Below, in pieces: positions 21,301-32,243 of a stretch of 64,000 nt of DNA. Position 1 is the first letter of the stretch. Every line of letters begins with the position of its first letter. The position numbers and the translations under genes are program-made. Under the pieces are notes generated by a model that saw only the letters and a program-made list of their open reading frames with translations, ran no database searches and was not told where the DNA came from. The stretch comes from Lingula anatina (Eukaryota; Brachiopoda; Lingulata; Lingulida; Lingulidae), in NCBI RefSeq assembly GCF_001039355.2, contig NW_019774624.1, positions 1,285,245 to 1,349,244 on the forward strand. The letters are read 5' to 3'.

Positions 21301-24300
21301 ACTACTGAACACTTAAAAGGAGAACTTCTCACCTCCTGCACCTTGGCTATGTTGGACACCTTGGGTTCAGCGGCTGGGGCAGGAGCACTGGGCTGGGCTG
21401 TGGAAGCACCTGTCCCACTGGCCGCTGAGGAAGCACCACCCTGCTGACTACTGCTTTCCTGTCTCTTTTCCCAGTAGTTTCTGTTCAGATACCTGGCCAG
21501 TTCAGGGTCCATCTCACCAGCATCAAACACTGGAGCCGACACAGTCTGGAACAGAAAATTAATCCAGGTGTTATTGACCCAACAGCTTTGATCAGAAATG
21601 GACCAACCACAACTGACCACACTGCACAGAAACCTCTTTGGTTTACATGTTGAGCAATTTCAGATGCTTGTCTAGTTGTGACTGCTCCAAAACAACTTCA
21701 AGTATGCTGGACTGTTAACTGTAACTTGCCAGTATCAGACATAGTCCTAGCAAGGATTGTATGGTGATCAACCAGCAAAAGCTATTTGAAAATGTGTAGC
21801 AAAAACAAAACAATGAGTCAGTGTGCAAGTGACTGATTGATTAATACTGTGTATACAAAGCAACTTGGTTAATGTATGTATCTGATTTGATATAGATAGC
21901 AACAGTGGGACCGATAAATATTCATAAAGGGAGATAACATTTTATAAAACATCAATCATAAACTTCAGCAAAATTATAATGTAGTTTTGGAAAAATGTTT
22001 TGCATTATTTTTTTAAAGCTACAGAAGATAATGTTAAGGGTTTGTGAAGAAAATTGTTTACTTACAACAGGCTGTTGGTAAGAGGCGTTTGAAGCACCAG
22101 TGCCTGAGGAAGAACTGTCGGAATAGCCATAAGATTTTCTCAGTTGGTCTCGCTGAAAGATAGCATCATTGTTGTCAAATCATTGTTCTGATATTATTTT
22201 ACAAAAATCAACAACAATTAAGAGTACTGTTATTTAAATTAATTATAATCAAATTTGAAATATTTGTTCATTCATCTGGATAGAAAAAATTATCTTATCT
22301 GTCAAGTTCAGTAGCTAAGATATATTTTAACAGCTCACTGTTGTTATTACACTGTGTGATATTGCACATAAATATCCTGTTTTATTGTTAATTTATTGTA
22401 GTAAGACAATTAGATAATGTGCTTGTCTAACAATGTCTCTGACTTACATTTGTTGTGTTAGAAACTTAATTGACATTTAAATCTCCACTATATGGGAGCT
22501 AACTGTACAGTAAAAGCCAAAGAATGAACTGAAAATAATTAAACTGTGTCATCTTTATCAAATAAAAAAGTAGCTGCACAGTCAAACCTGATGTGAAGAA
22601 ATATTATATTCATGACAAGGTGTTTTTCTGGCAAAATAGAAATCAAAAATAGAGGCCACAACAATTTTGGAAGTGTCATGCCATACCACAGATGTGAAAA
22701 AAATATGCAGATTCTAACAAAAGTGTATCTAGACTTACAGTTCCCGATTTCTTTTGCTTCTGCAATTCAGTGTAATAGTAGAAAAATATCCATATTTAAT
22801 TAGTGTTGTGAATAAAATAGTTACAATGATAAGGTCAATAGAAAAACTTGTCAAGGGCAAAATATGCTGGAGGCTTAAAAATAAAGATTTCATTTTCTGA
22901 TTTACTATGAAGTTTTCAAAATAGGCTTGGATGTTCAAAAACCATGTTCCCCTTACTCAGTCAACTAGTTGATTTTCTTCCCAGTAAACTATAATAGTCA
23001 ACCTTTTCAAGTTGAAATCAATCTTGAGAGACTAATTAATTGAATGCGATGCCTACATACCTGTCTCTCCTTATTCTCTGCTTCACTCTTGGACAAGGCA
23101 ATGGCAAGCTGCAATTCCTCCTCTTCCTGCAACTCCTGCTCTGACTTGGCTGGTGGTGCCTTGAACAAAATAAGTGTACTCTTACAAATGACAAACACAT
23201 TAATCTGGCATGATGTATGTGTGGGAGGGGGATTGCAACCAATTTATAATTATTGACTGTTTGTTTTCTCTTTCATTCATCAATAGAAAATTATTATTTC
23301 AAAGTCAATCGATAAGCCACTCCCCACAAAAAAGTAAAGATACTGATATCTATAACTGGTGTGCAAGAAGCATATGGATCCATGAACATAAGTTTTCAAA
23401 GTGTGATTAGTCCCCAACATGTAATTAAGCTATGAGAGGGGGGATGGGTTACCACCTTTTACAAGTTTGCTTCCAACAGTTTGGAAGCCTCAATGTTAAA
23501 TGGTCGTCAGTGGCAGGGCCATCTCTTATTTAACAGATATGCTTTTTGTAACTGTACTGTTTGGTGTAAAAAGAAACACATACTAAAAAAAAAAGCGGAA
23601 CAATGTTAAACTTTTGAAATACTACATAGTGCAACTGAGCCATCTTACCATTTACTCATTGTGCATTGCATACCTAAAAATCAATTAGCTTAAAACATTA
23701 AGCACTAAAATCACCACTTTCTTCTGTCTAGACTTTTTTTTATTAAATGGATATTCACAATGACACATCCAAAAGCATAAACAATTGAAAGAAGAAACTG
23801 AATGGAGCTGTTATCATGAAATCTATACCTCTAACTGAAGATAAAATCACCCTGGGTCAGCCAGTTTCTGGATTACACAAAGGGACAATGGAGGGACATT
23901 GATCAGGGAAGCTAACAAATGAGGGGACATACTGCTTTAGCATGACTGCACAGACCCTAAATGTATTTGCCAACATGATAAAACAAGTTTAAGTCCTTTA
24001 TTTTGAAGTTGTAAATGCGTATGAAATATAAGTACACCATAAAGTCAAATATAATGACATCTTTATTTCTGTTGAAAATCTTTAACAATTCCTGGAACAG
24101 AAATATCCTTAATGTTTTAACATATTTGCTGATTTATGAAGTAGTAATTACTTTGGCATCTATGTAAGCGACAGAACACAGTGCGTTTCCTTGGTCTATG
24201 ATAATGCAAAAGACTTCCCACCTTTACGCTTGTATTGATTTACACAGGCCAAACATATATGCCGTTTTCAAGCAATTCCTTATCGTTAAGCAGTTGTTCT

Positions 24301-27300
24301 AATTTAGCATAGGATCCACATTAGTTATAGATAGGTAACCCTTCAGAAAGAATTCTTTTCTCATGCATCACCTTACATTTTGACATAATTATAACATATA
24401 CCTACCCTGTACCAAAGCTACAGAATGATTTTCCACTAGATATACACAGATATGTCTCTGGTTAATTCTATACAATTATTTTTGTACTGTTCAGCAGGGA
24501 TTCATGTATGGCTTCCAGTTTTAGTATGGAGTAACATTTACATAAACTTTGTTTTTACTAAAATCAATTTACCTTGTTGCTAAATCATGTACAGTCTGCC
24601 ACTAATTAGTAATGAGAGATTAATGAAGAATGATATATTTCAGCTCTCCAGTACAGTGTTTAAGTCTTTTTAGTTCATGTGCAGTACAATGCTGACTTTC
24701 TTAAATAGAAAAATTGTTGAATTTCTTTTGTTTACAGAAAGAGCTGAGTAAGCTGACACAGACAGGTCTAAAAGTATGTACTGAAAACCAACCTTCAAGT
24801 AAATCAAGTTTATTACAAAATTATGTTACCCAAACAGCCAATATACATAAATTCTACACCTTCTACCTGTCTTTTATTAAGGTTACCACGTCCTGCTTTG
24901 CCTAGTCCACAAACTAATCTATCATTTAGTCCATTAATAATCACTAACTTTGTCCATTAAACCTACCGTTTTCTTCCACATGTTCACTTCTACTATGTCC
25001 AGATAGTTTACAACCAGTACAGCTATTGACCTAGTTATGTTATCAAACAATCTCTAATGTATTGAAAATCAAAGGCAGCCCTGGTGCTGTACAGTGAATA
25101 ATACATATGCCTTATGTTCAACAGATCTATAAATAGCAAAATGGGAAACTGACTCACTCACCTGCTTTGTCATGTGACCTGCTATGTCATGCTATGTTGA
25201 CTTTGCAAGCCGGCCATTGACTATAAATTAAGCTTATAGGACTTTCTACTTCTTAGCACAATCAAGCCATTCAGACAATCAATTTAAATTCAAAAGAATT
25301 CAGCAAAAGCCTCTTAATGGGAATTTTATAGCACCATAATGCTATAGATCTTTACATTATAAAATGTTTTAAAACCAGAGTTAACATGTGAATATCTAAT
25401 TCCATATTGATCAATCAAGATGTTATTATTATACACTATTTCTTGTCAATTCCAGATGTATAAGAAAGACATGCTCTAAAAGAAAAATATCTTTGTAAAA
25501 AAAGAATAAGATAAAAAAAGCTAAATGTTGTACAACTCAAAAAATGGGGAATATGCAAAATCTCAAAAATCTTTCTCTCTGTGTGTGTGTGTGTGTGTGT
25601 GTGCGTGTGCATGCGTTCTTAAATGCATAAGGGCAAATTCTATGCAAAAAATTATCAAACGACACCTACTTTAATCACATTATATATATTTTTTCTATTA
25701 ATGGCTATTGGCAACTCCACCTCATTATGCAAATATATTTTTCAGATGCCATTGAAAGCCTCCAATCATGATTTTTATTTCCATATTTCCATTATGTTGT
25801 TATAAACATGGTACACTTAAGTTATATAATGATCAATAAGAAAGCATCTTTATTTGATATAAATAATGTGCCCCTATGGTTATAAAAATTGAAATCTTTA
25901 GTTACATTAAAGACAGACAATATATGAAATGTTATTCACAAAAAGTTTATGGCAAAGGAAGTAGTCAAGTCCTACACTAATAATAACAATAATAATACCA
26001 TTCATATCCCACCAGGAAAATTATTTTCTTAATTACAACATTTAACCTTTTATAATAATTTAGTAAAAACTGATTTTACTTTTATTTCAGAATCAATCCC
26101 TAGTCTAAAGGTTGTTGTTGTATTGTTACAAACAAGTTACCCAAATTAGGTATTCTAAGTAATATTTAGCAAGATTATCAATCTAAGAATTACTGTGAGC
26201 AATAAAGAAATAAAAACATTTCACCACCTTGTTCAATTCAGCAAAATAAACCATTGGCAGTAAAAATACTTCAAAGAAGAGAGGCTCAGAATGGGGCAAA
26301 ATACTACATACCAAATTGAAAAAACATCAAAGTCAACAGCCTAAATACTTAAACTCTCCTTACTGATACTAATATGCACAAGGCAGGGGTAACCAAAACA
26401 AGTGTAGTAAATTTTGGTTTAAACAGCTCCTGTCTCCCCACACCATAGTATTCTTACCTGAGATTGTTTGGATAGAGGACTGGAGAGGTACTCCGATGGG
26501 AGAGAACCTTCATCATCACTCTTCTTAACAGATGAAGGCCTGAAGTTTTAGAAATGTGAAAACAGATTTATGTCTAATCATAGATCAAGTCTTTGTTAAA
26601 CCATTTAAAATTCAGCCACTACATCAAATACAGTATTATCAAAAATTTGCAGCTGACAAATGCTTTCTCAATTTGAGATTGCAATTTTTTGCTTTTGGTA
26701 GGCTGTTTTTTTTTTTTTTTTTTTTTTTTTGANNNNNNNNNNNTTTTTTTTTTTTTTTTTTGACAAATTCCACATGTTCCACCAAAATAATATTGACTTG
26801 GAAAATTTTATGTTTCTTATATTTTCTATCTATCAAGAAAAATCATTATCCACATTTGTTGAAACATTTTATATGCTACAGTGTTGCCAGCAAATGTTTC
26901 ATGAATCAGACCTCTTACATAAGGGGTCACGAAATGTTTACAGATACTAGAGTTCAGGGTCTCAGGTACAAAGCTAAGGCTACTGAATTCTCAAGTAGTA
27001 CATAATGCACAACTGTATAAAAACATTCAAGCTTCTAGGAAAATACATCAAAATTGACATAAGTATCAGATATATTACTTACTTGCCCAGCTGCTCATGG
27101 CATGTATCACACACACGAACTTCTTTTTCAATCCCAAATTTGGGAATTATGGAATTTTTAGATGAACATTTGCCACAGAACACTTGACCACAGTTTCTAC
27201 AATGATGCTGAAAAAATGATTTTGACTATTAGAACTGTATCTTTACCAACTGTTATAATTTTTAAGATGCGAATTATTTCCTTGAATAGCACAGTGCAAT

Positions 27301-29942
27301 GAAACTTCAACTCGAGTCATACAAACTGAAGAGATAAACACATTATGTATAAGAATGCTTTTTATCTAGATCCATGAATTACCTTTCTATTAAAAGTGTT
27401 AAATGTGACTCTGCACTTGAAGCAAACTTCTCCATCCTTCCACTCAGGAGCCTTCTCTGATACAAACATGGCATCAGATTCCTTTAAAGTAGGGAACTTG
27501 TAGCCTAGCAAAAAATACAGATGAAAATATTGGCACCTTAAAAAACAACAGTTCCATGAATTTCAAAGTTGAAGTTTATAAATCAACCTGAACAAGAAGT
27601 GAACAGTGCTTAAATCCATGTTTTTTTAAACCTATAGAGATTTATAGTAATTAATAAAAAAAGTTGTATATAGTAAATTCTGAATACCCCAGCACACAAC
27701 ACAGCTGATGAAATTCATTTCCAAGTTCTATATAGTACATAACTTGAAAATACTCTTACCTTCCATTTTCATCAAGTGGTAAGTATCCTGCACTGCTTTT
27801 AGAGTTGGATCATTGCGGAATGCATGGGACCAGACTTGAACCAACTCTAACACTTTGCCCTTGACTGGATCTGGTCTCTTCTACAAAAGAAAGCAGTTTA
27901 AAATAATTCCATTTTAGTTATAACTGAATAACTCATTTGATCTTAGTGCTGTTTTAACCCAATAGCATTCCTCTACTAAGAGATCAAATGCACTTGCACC
28001 ATTATATTCTCAGTTTAATTGATATGTCAAGTACAAGTTCATGCATAAGGATAACTTATTAAGTTTTTATACCTTAGCTTCATCCTTCATGAATTCCATG
28101 AACTCCTTTGTGGCTACTTCCTTATGTATTGTATCTCCACAGTTCTTCACCACTGATTCCAAGGTCTGAATAGAAATATTATCCATATAATATTAACTAC
28201 AACATGTTGTAATGTCTGTCCATCCCCTTCCTCCACTCCCCCATCTTTTTCTCACTCAGAGATTCTTTCTTTCTTTTCTATCTTTTTTTTATCTAAAAAT
28301 TTCTCTCGTGATCTCTTTATCCAAATAGCACAGTTATCAGTTTGATATAAATTCACTTTAGCTAAGCAATCTATAAAAACACAACTGACGGCCTTTTAAA
28401 TTACTCACAGCTAAATTATTGTCAATTAATTTATTTAACAAAAAAATCACCTGAAGTGCAAACATGGCCACATGAGGGTTTTCTGCTTGAACTTTTTTCT
28501 TCATTCGCAGTATTGCTTCCTTTGGTCTACAAGAAAAAAATTCAAAACTGAAATTGTTTTTTAACTCCTATTATTCTAAAATATTTAAATGATATGAAAC
28601 TGAGTGTCAAATGAATGGGCTACTGGGGTCATCAAAAACATCACAGTTTTTAAATTTAAATGTTCAATGTCCACCATTCTATATTACATTATATTAAAAA
28701 AGTAACAAATGCTGCAAAGACTACTTACTGTATGTCATTTTGACGAATTAAATCACAAATTTGCAGGATGGCATCCCAGTCTGGTTCCAGCAGTAGCTGA
28801 CTTGTGGCCTTGTCTGAAATATTCATTTGGACAGTTGAAAAAATGCATGTTAACCTAACCACACATATGCTTTGTAAAAACTTTCTTTCATCAGCTTTTC
28901 TTTTTTCTTTACTTGTAGATATATTGCAGCAGTATAGACACAATTCCTTGAATCTATATCCTGCCCGGCACAGGTAATATCCATCTGCACTCATACCAGT
29001 TAAGCCGTCGTGAAATCATACACATGATTTCTCTGATGACAAACAGACTTCTTAAGAGACAAATTAGACAAAAAAATTTTCCCCACCCTGAAACCAACTA
29101 TTGTATGCTGCTCATGGGACCTATATTGAACTCGATTCTTTACACAATGTTGCTTGTTGGAGGGAAAAATACTGCACCATCCTTCTGGGTGTTGACAAGC
29201 AGTACATGTACTGTAGATATTACCTTACTCACAGTTCTAGATGGAAAAGCTGGTTGGCTTTACAGGAGTGTGCATGTTGAGGACAGGAGAGGTATAAGAG
29301 GTATGGTTTTAGTGTGTAAACTAGTCGTTACTTTTAATTTTCTGAGGCCTTTGCTTTCATGCATAAGCACAATGTAGATAATATATCAAAATCCTTAATG
29401 CAGGTATTTCGTGCTAGCAGATTTCAGACCTTATTGCCTGACAGGGCAAGTGCTTGAGAATAGTTTACATCAAAAATATTAGAGAAATCCTCCATTGGGT
29501 GGACGTCCTAGCTGAAAACAACTTCTACACATTTTTTATTCATAACTTAGCACATTCAGTACTTATTAATAATAAATAAGAGTGCTACTGCATGGATGTT
29601 CCTAGCAATTATAAAACAAATATTCACTTACAGCTAAACAACTTAAATCTAAACAAATTGCAATTAGAACGAAAGAGTGGAAGTGACCTCATTCTGTAAT
29701 TCTGCACCATAATGGTGTCTTTAAATAACTTCATGCATCGACAACATTAATATTCGATCAGATAGACTTTGACACTGACCTGATTATGAATATGTCAAAG
29801 AATCCGATTCTTGTGAAAAAAACCGGCTCTTTAATTTATGAAAATAATTCATGTCTGGCCCCTAAAACGACTTGCTTGGGAGACAAAATAACGCAAATAA
29901 CTTACCTAAGGCTTTGTCAAACGGCGCTGTTGATCGAAACAT
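18384..29942 (-). CDS. HGS: HGS (Hrs), ESCRT-0 ubiquitin-sorting subunit
   Basis: Seventeen reverse-strand coding exons: 29906-29942, 28729-28813, 28451-28526, 28073-28165, 27760-27880, 27383-27504, 27083-27207, 26458-26539, 23061-23159, 22066-22152, 21333-21545, 20838-21045, 20306-20478, 19884-20024, 19335-19590, 18788-19138 and 18384-18562. All phases agree, giving 815 residues (human 777). Order: VHS domain (~10-140; [20 protein letters not shown]); FYVE finger (~160-220) with RKHHCRNCG and four CxxC pairs, for PI3P binding on endosomes; UIM (~255-272; [15 protein letters not shown]) for ubiquitin; [15 protein letters not shown]; coiled coil (~381-554) for STAM pairing; a Pro/Gln/Gly-rich tail; and a terminal clathrin box LISFD. 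Role: captures ubiquitinated cargo for lysosomal degradation. The tail is longer than in vertebrates and one tail exon is collagen-like in composition. The gene diverges from ARL16 with 321 bases between start codons. Confidence 0.97.
18590..18633. repeat. AATT-rich simple repeat
   Basis: Tandem ATTA/AATC units in the last HGS intron. Confidence 0.7.
22739..22759 (-). CDS. HGS: Possible 21-nt HGS microexon
   Basis: Reverse-strand AG-bounded 21 bases encoding KQKKSGT, followed by a consensus GTAAGT donor. Phase 0 on both sides, so it can be included between the exons 23061-23159 and 22066-22152 without changing frame, adding a basic patch after the UIM. The 3' splice site has a weak pyrimidine tract, so it could be chance. 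Confidence 0.35.
23160..26457 (-). other. Long HGS intron
   Basis: A 3.3-kb intron separating the FYVE-linker exon from the UIM exon. It includes a TG microsatellite near 25579-25604. I found no nested gene; the open frames are short and unsupported. Confidence 0.6.
26706..26761. other. Assembly gap of 11 Ns in a poly(T) tract
   Basis: Ns at 26733-26743 lie between T runs, each side ending in TGA, inside the HGS intron 26540-27082. The length of the tract is therefore unknown; no coding sequence is affected. Confidence 0.95.
28814..29905 (-). other. First HGS intron
   Basis: GT-AG intron separating the 12-codon first exon from the VHS core. It contains a 117-codon forward open frame (29024-29377) with no recognisable family, splice support or codon signature; treated as noise. 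Confidence 0.6.
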
Positions 29943-30263
29943 ATCTTACTCTTGGCTAAGCTAAAATGACTCAAGGATGAAAGACAGTGATAAAGATGGC
30001 GATTCCCGAAGTGATGTCATTCATTGGGCCGCAAATGTCATAACAAAAATATTAGTTATAATAATTTCTCCCTGTGTGCTTTAAAGGCAATTGTCACTGA
30101 AAATTCAACTGTGATATGGACCAAAAACTTTTCTAAATATACTGAAAGATAATAACAGTAAATTTGTTAAATACATAAGCGGTTGACCTTTTGTATGACC
30201 TTGCAGCTGGTGTCAATCACAGTAATCATTCCTGTTCCTGTGTTGTTCTTATGTTTTGTGAGG
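29943..30263. promoter_or_regulatory. Bidirectional promoter HGS / ARL16
   Basis: The 321 bases between divergent start codons. Candidate elements seen: AAGATGGCG (29993-30001), the core of a YY1 site; TGATGTCA (30012-30019), CRE/ATF-like; and ATTGG (30023-30027), an inverted CCAAT box. There is no obvious TATA box near either gene, consistent with a housekeeping bidirectional promoter. Element assignments are by motif only. Confidence 0.65.
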
Positions 30264-32243
30264 ATGACTCTAGTCCTAGGTGCCTCGGGTGTAGGAAAAA
30301 CGTTGCTGCTAAAAAGGCTAAGTAATATCCTTTTTAATGTTATGTTCATTATTCCTGTGGTGAGAGTCATAAAGGCTTTTAGGACGTAAGACTGTATGAA
30401 AGTTTAATAACAATGAAAGTGAAATTTCTTTCACCGATTTCGACGTGTGACTATATCTACATGTAAGTTAGATGTTGTGTTTGGGGGAAAGGGTATATTT
30501 TTACCTAACAGTATTTAGAAATTCAGTGCCCAGGCAAATATGCCAATATTTTCTTAACTAACCTAAGTTGTTCAAGCAAGGGGACATACACGGATCTTGA
30601 AGAACCACCATCTACAATTCCCACAGTAAGTACTGGTATATAGTAAATACATTTTAAAATGATCTCTGAAGTTGAGAGGATATTTTATATAAAGGATGAC
30701 CTTGCTACATAACAAGTGTAAGCAGAGATCAAAATTGATAATACTTAATAAATTATAACCCACAGAAATCCCATTAAAGGTACAGTAAATTGGAGAAAGT
30801 ACCAGTAGAAGACTAAATCTTCCTTACATGTACATACTACATACATGTATTTATAGCAATTCTCTTATGATAATCTATCACTGTCACAAACTGCCAATGT
30901 GTACTTTTCTTTTGTTTCAGGTAGGCACAAATCTAGTTAACATAAGTATGGGAAGAAAACATGACATCACACTAAGAGAAATGGGGGGTTGTATGGGACC
31001 AATCTGGAAGAATTATTTCAAGGAGTGCAGTGCTCTTATAGTAAGAATCCCACCATACTTGTATGGTATCAGTTTAGTGACTTTTTAAAATGAATTACCT
31101 GCAAGTGGTTTTCTCTTGGACCTTCATTCTGTATGGCAAATTGTGTTTTATCCATTACTTATTAGGTTCCTTTTGACAAAATTTAGTAATTATATATGCA
31201 CTAGCATTTTTAGCCAAATAATTATTTTTGTCATGTCAGTGACAATTTTATGAAATTAGACTCCTTTGTTTGAAATATCTTTAATATTTAGAGTAAACGT
31301 AAGTATGAACCTGTAGATATTTAACACATTAAAATATATTTTATTATTTCACAGTTTGTAGTTGATGTGTCAAACAGAATGCAGGTGTCTGCCTCTTGTA
31401 TACAGCTGCTAGAAGCTTTAACTAACGGAGATGTGCAATTTGTTCCCGTCCTTCTCATACTCAACAAAATGTAAGTTATCTTTAACCACTCACACTTCAG
31501 CTCTGTGACAACAGAGTATGACATTTGCAAATTTTTAAAAGGATAACATCTGTTCATTTTGACCAAAAAATGAATTTTCCTGGGGTAGACAACAATTTTT
31601 CCATATTTACCAATACTAGTTAATGAACCCATTTCTACATTTGAAGTTAGTCCCTGTTTTTGTTTTTTTTTAATAATCTCTTAAGAGTATAGCCAGCTAT
31701 GGAGGTCACGTGGTCCAATGACAAGCACAGATACCTGAATAATTACTATAACTGCCGTTTTGTAGTAAAATAAAATATATTTCTATGAGTTGTTTACAAT
31801 GTATTTAAAGTGAAATATAGATTTCATACGAAGAGTTATCCCTTTAATATCAGATGACCAATGTTAGCAGCAGTCTCATGTTTCTCATTTAAAGAAGAGA
31901 TAGGTACAGCAGATAAGTGTATTCAGAGTTTATATCTACAAAAAAACTAAAAATTAAACTTTGTAATCTTTTGCTGGTTGAGGCATTTACTGTATATATT
32001 CATGTCTGCATGCCTGGGAAGTTAGGAAATTTCTATAAATCAAATTATGTAAATGAATTCACTTTCAGAGACATGCCAAATCCTATGACCAGGACAGAAC
32101 TTGACACAACGTTTCAGCTGAAGAGTATCCTTGGTGCTGCTAAGCAGGATATTAGCATAATAGAAGCTAGTGCAAAAGACGGGCAGGGGCTGGAAGAGAT
32201 AGTCAAGTGGCTTCAACAACACTGTAAAGAGATAGTTGGCTGA
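30264..32243 (+). CDS. ARL16: ARL16-like small GTPase (ARF family)
   Basis: Five exons: 30264-30321, 30534-30625, 30921-31040, 31355-31470 and 32069-32243, giving 186 residues (human near 170-197). It starts MTLVLGASGVGKTLLLKRL, a P-loop (GASGVGKT) that begins almost at residue 7 and leaves no room for the myristoylated amphipathic helix of classical ARFs, as in ARL16. Switch region: TVGTNLVNI (the conserved Thr) and REMGGCMGPIW. The usual DxxGQ glutamine motif is replaced by M-G-G-C, again an ARL16 trait. The guanine-specificity motif LILNKxD is completed across the last intron (LNKM|ID at the join), then EASAKDGQGLEEIVKWLQ. Family knowledge: divergent ARL linked to cilia/Golgi trafficking and RIG-I regulation in mammals. 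The exon-2 acceptor (30533) is the least certain boundary. Confidence 0.9.
31535..31847. mobile_element. piggyBac-type MITE, decayed second copy
   Basis: Same family as 5049-5351 but inverted: the left end TTAAAAGGATAACATCTGTTC and the right end CGAAGAGTTATCCCTTTAA (a 3-base deletion relative to copy 1) bound interior blocks shared with copy 1, such as CAACAATTTTTCCATA, GGAGGTCACGTGGTC and TAACTGCCGTTTTGT. TTAA occurs at both borders (31535-31538, 31844-31847). Located in the last ARL16 intron. Confidence 0.85.

Noticed and set aside
29024-29377. 117-codon forward open frame in the first HGS intron
   Set aside because: No recognisable domain, no splice context, begins inside an intron of a well-supported gene; no second copy or conservation signal visible.
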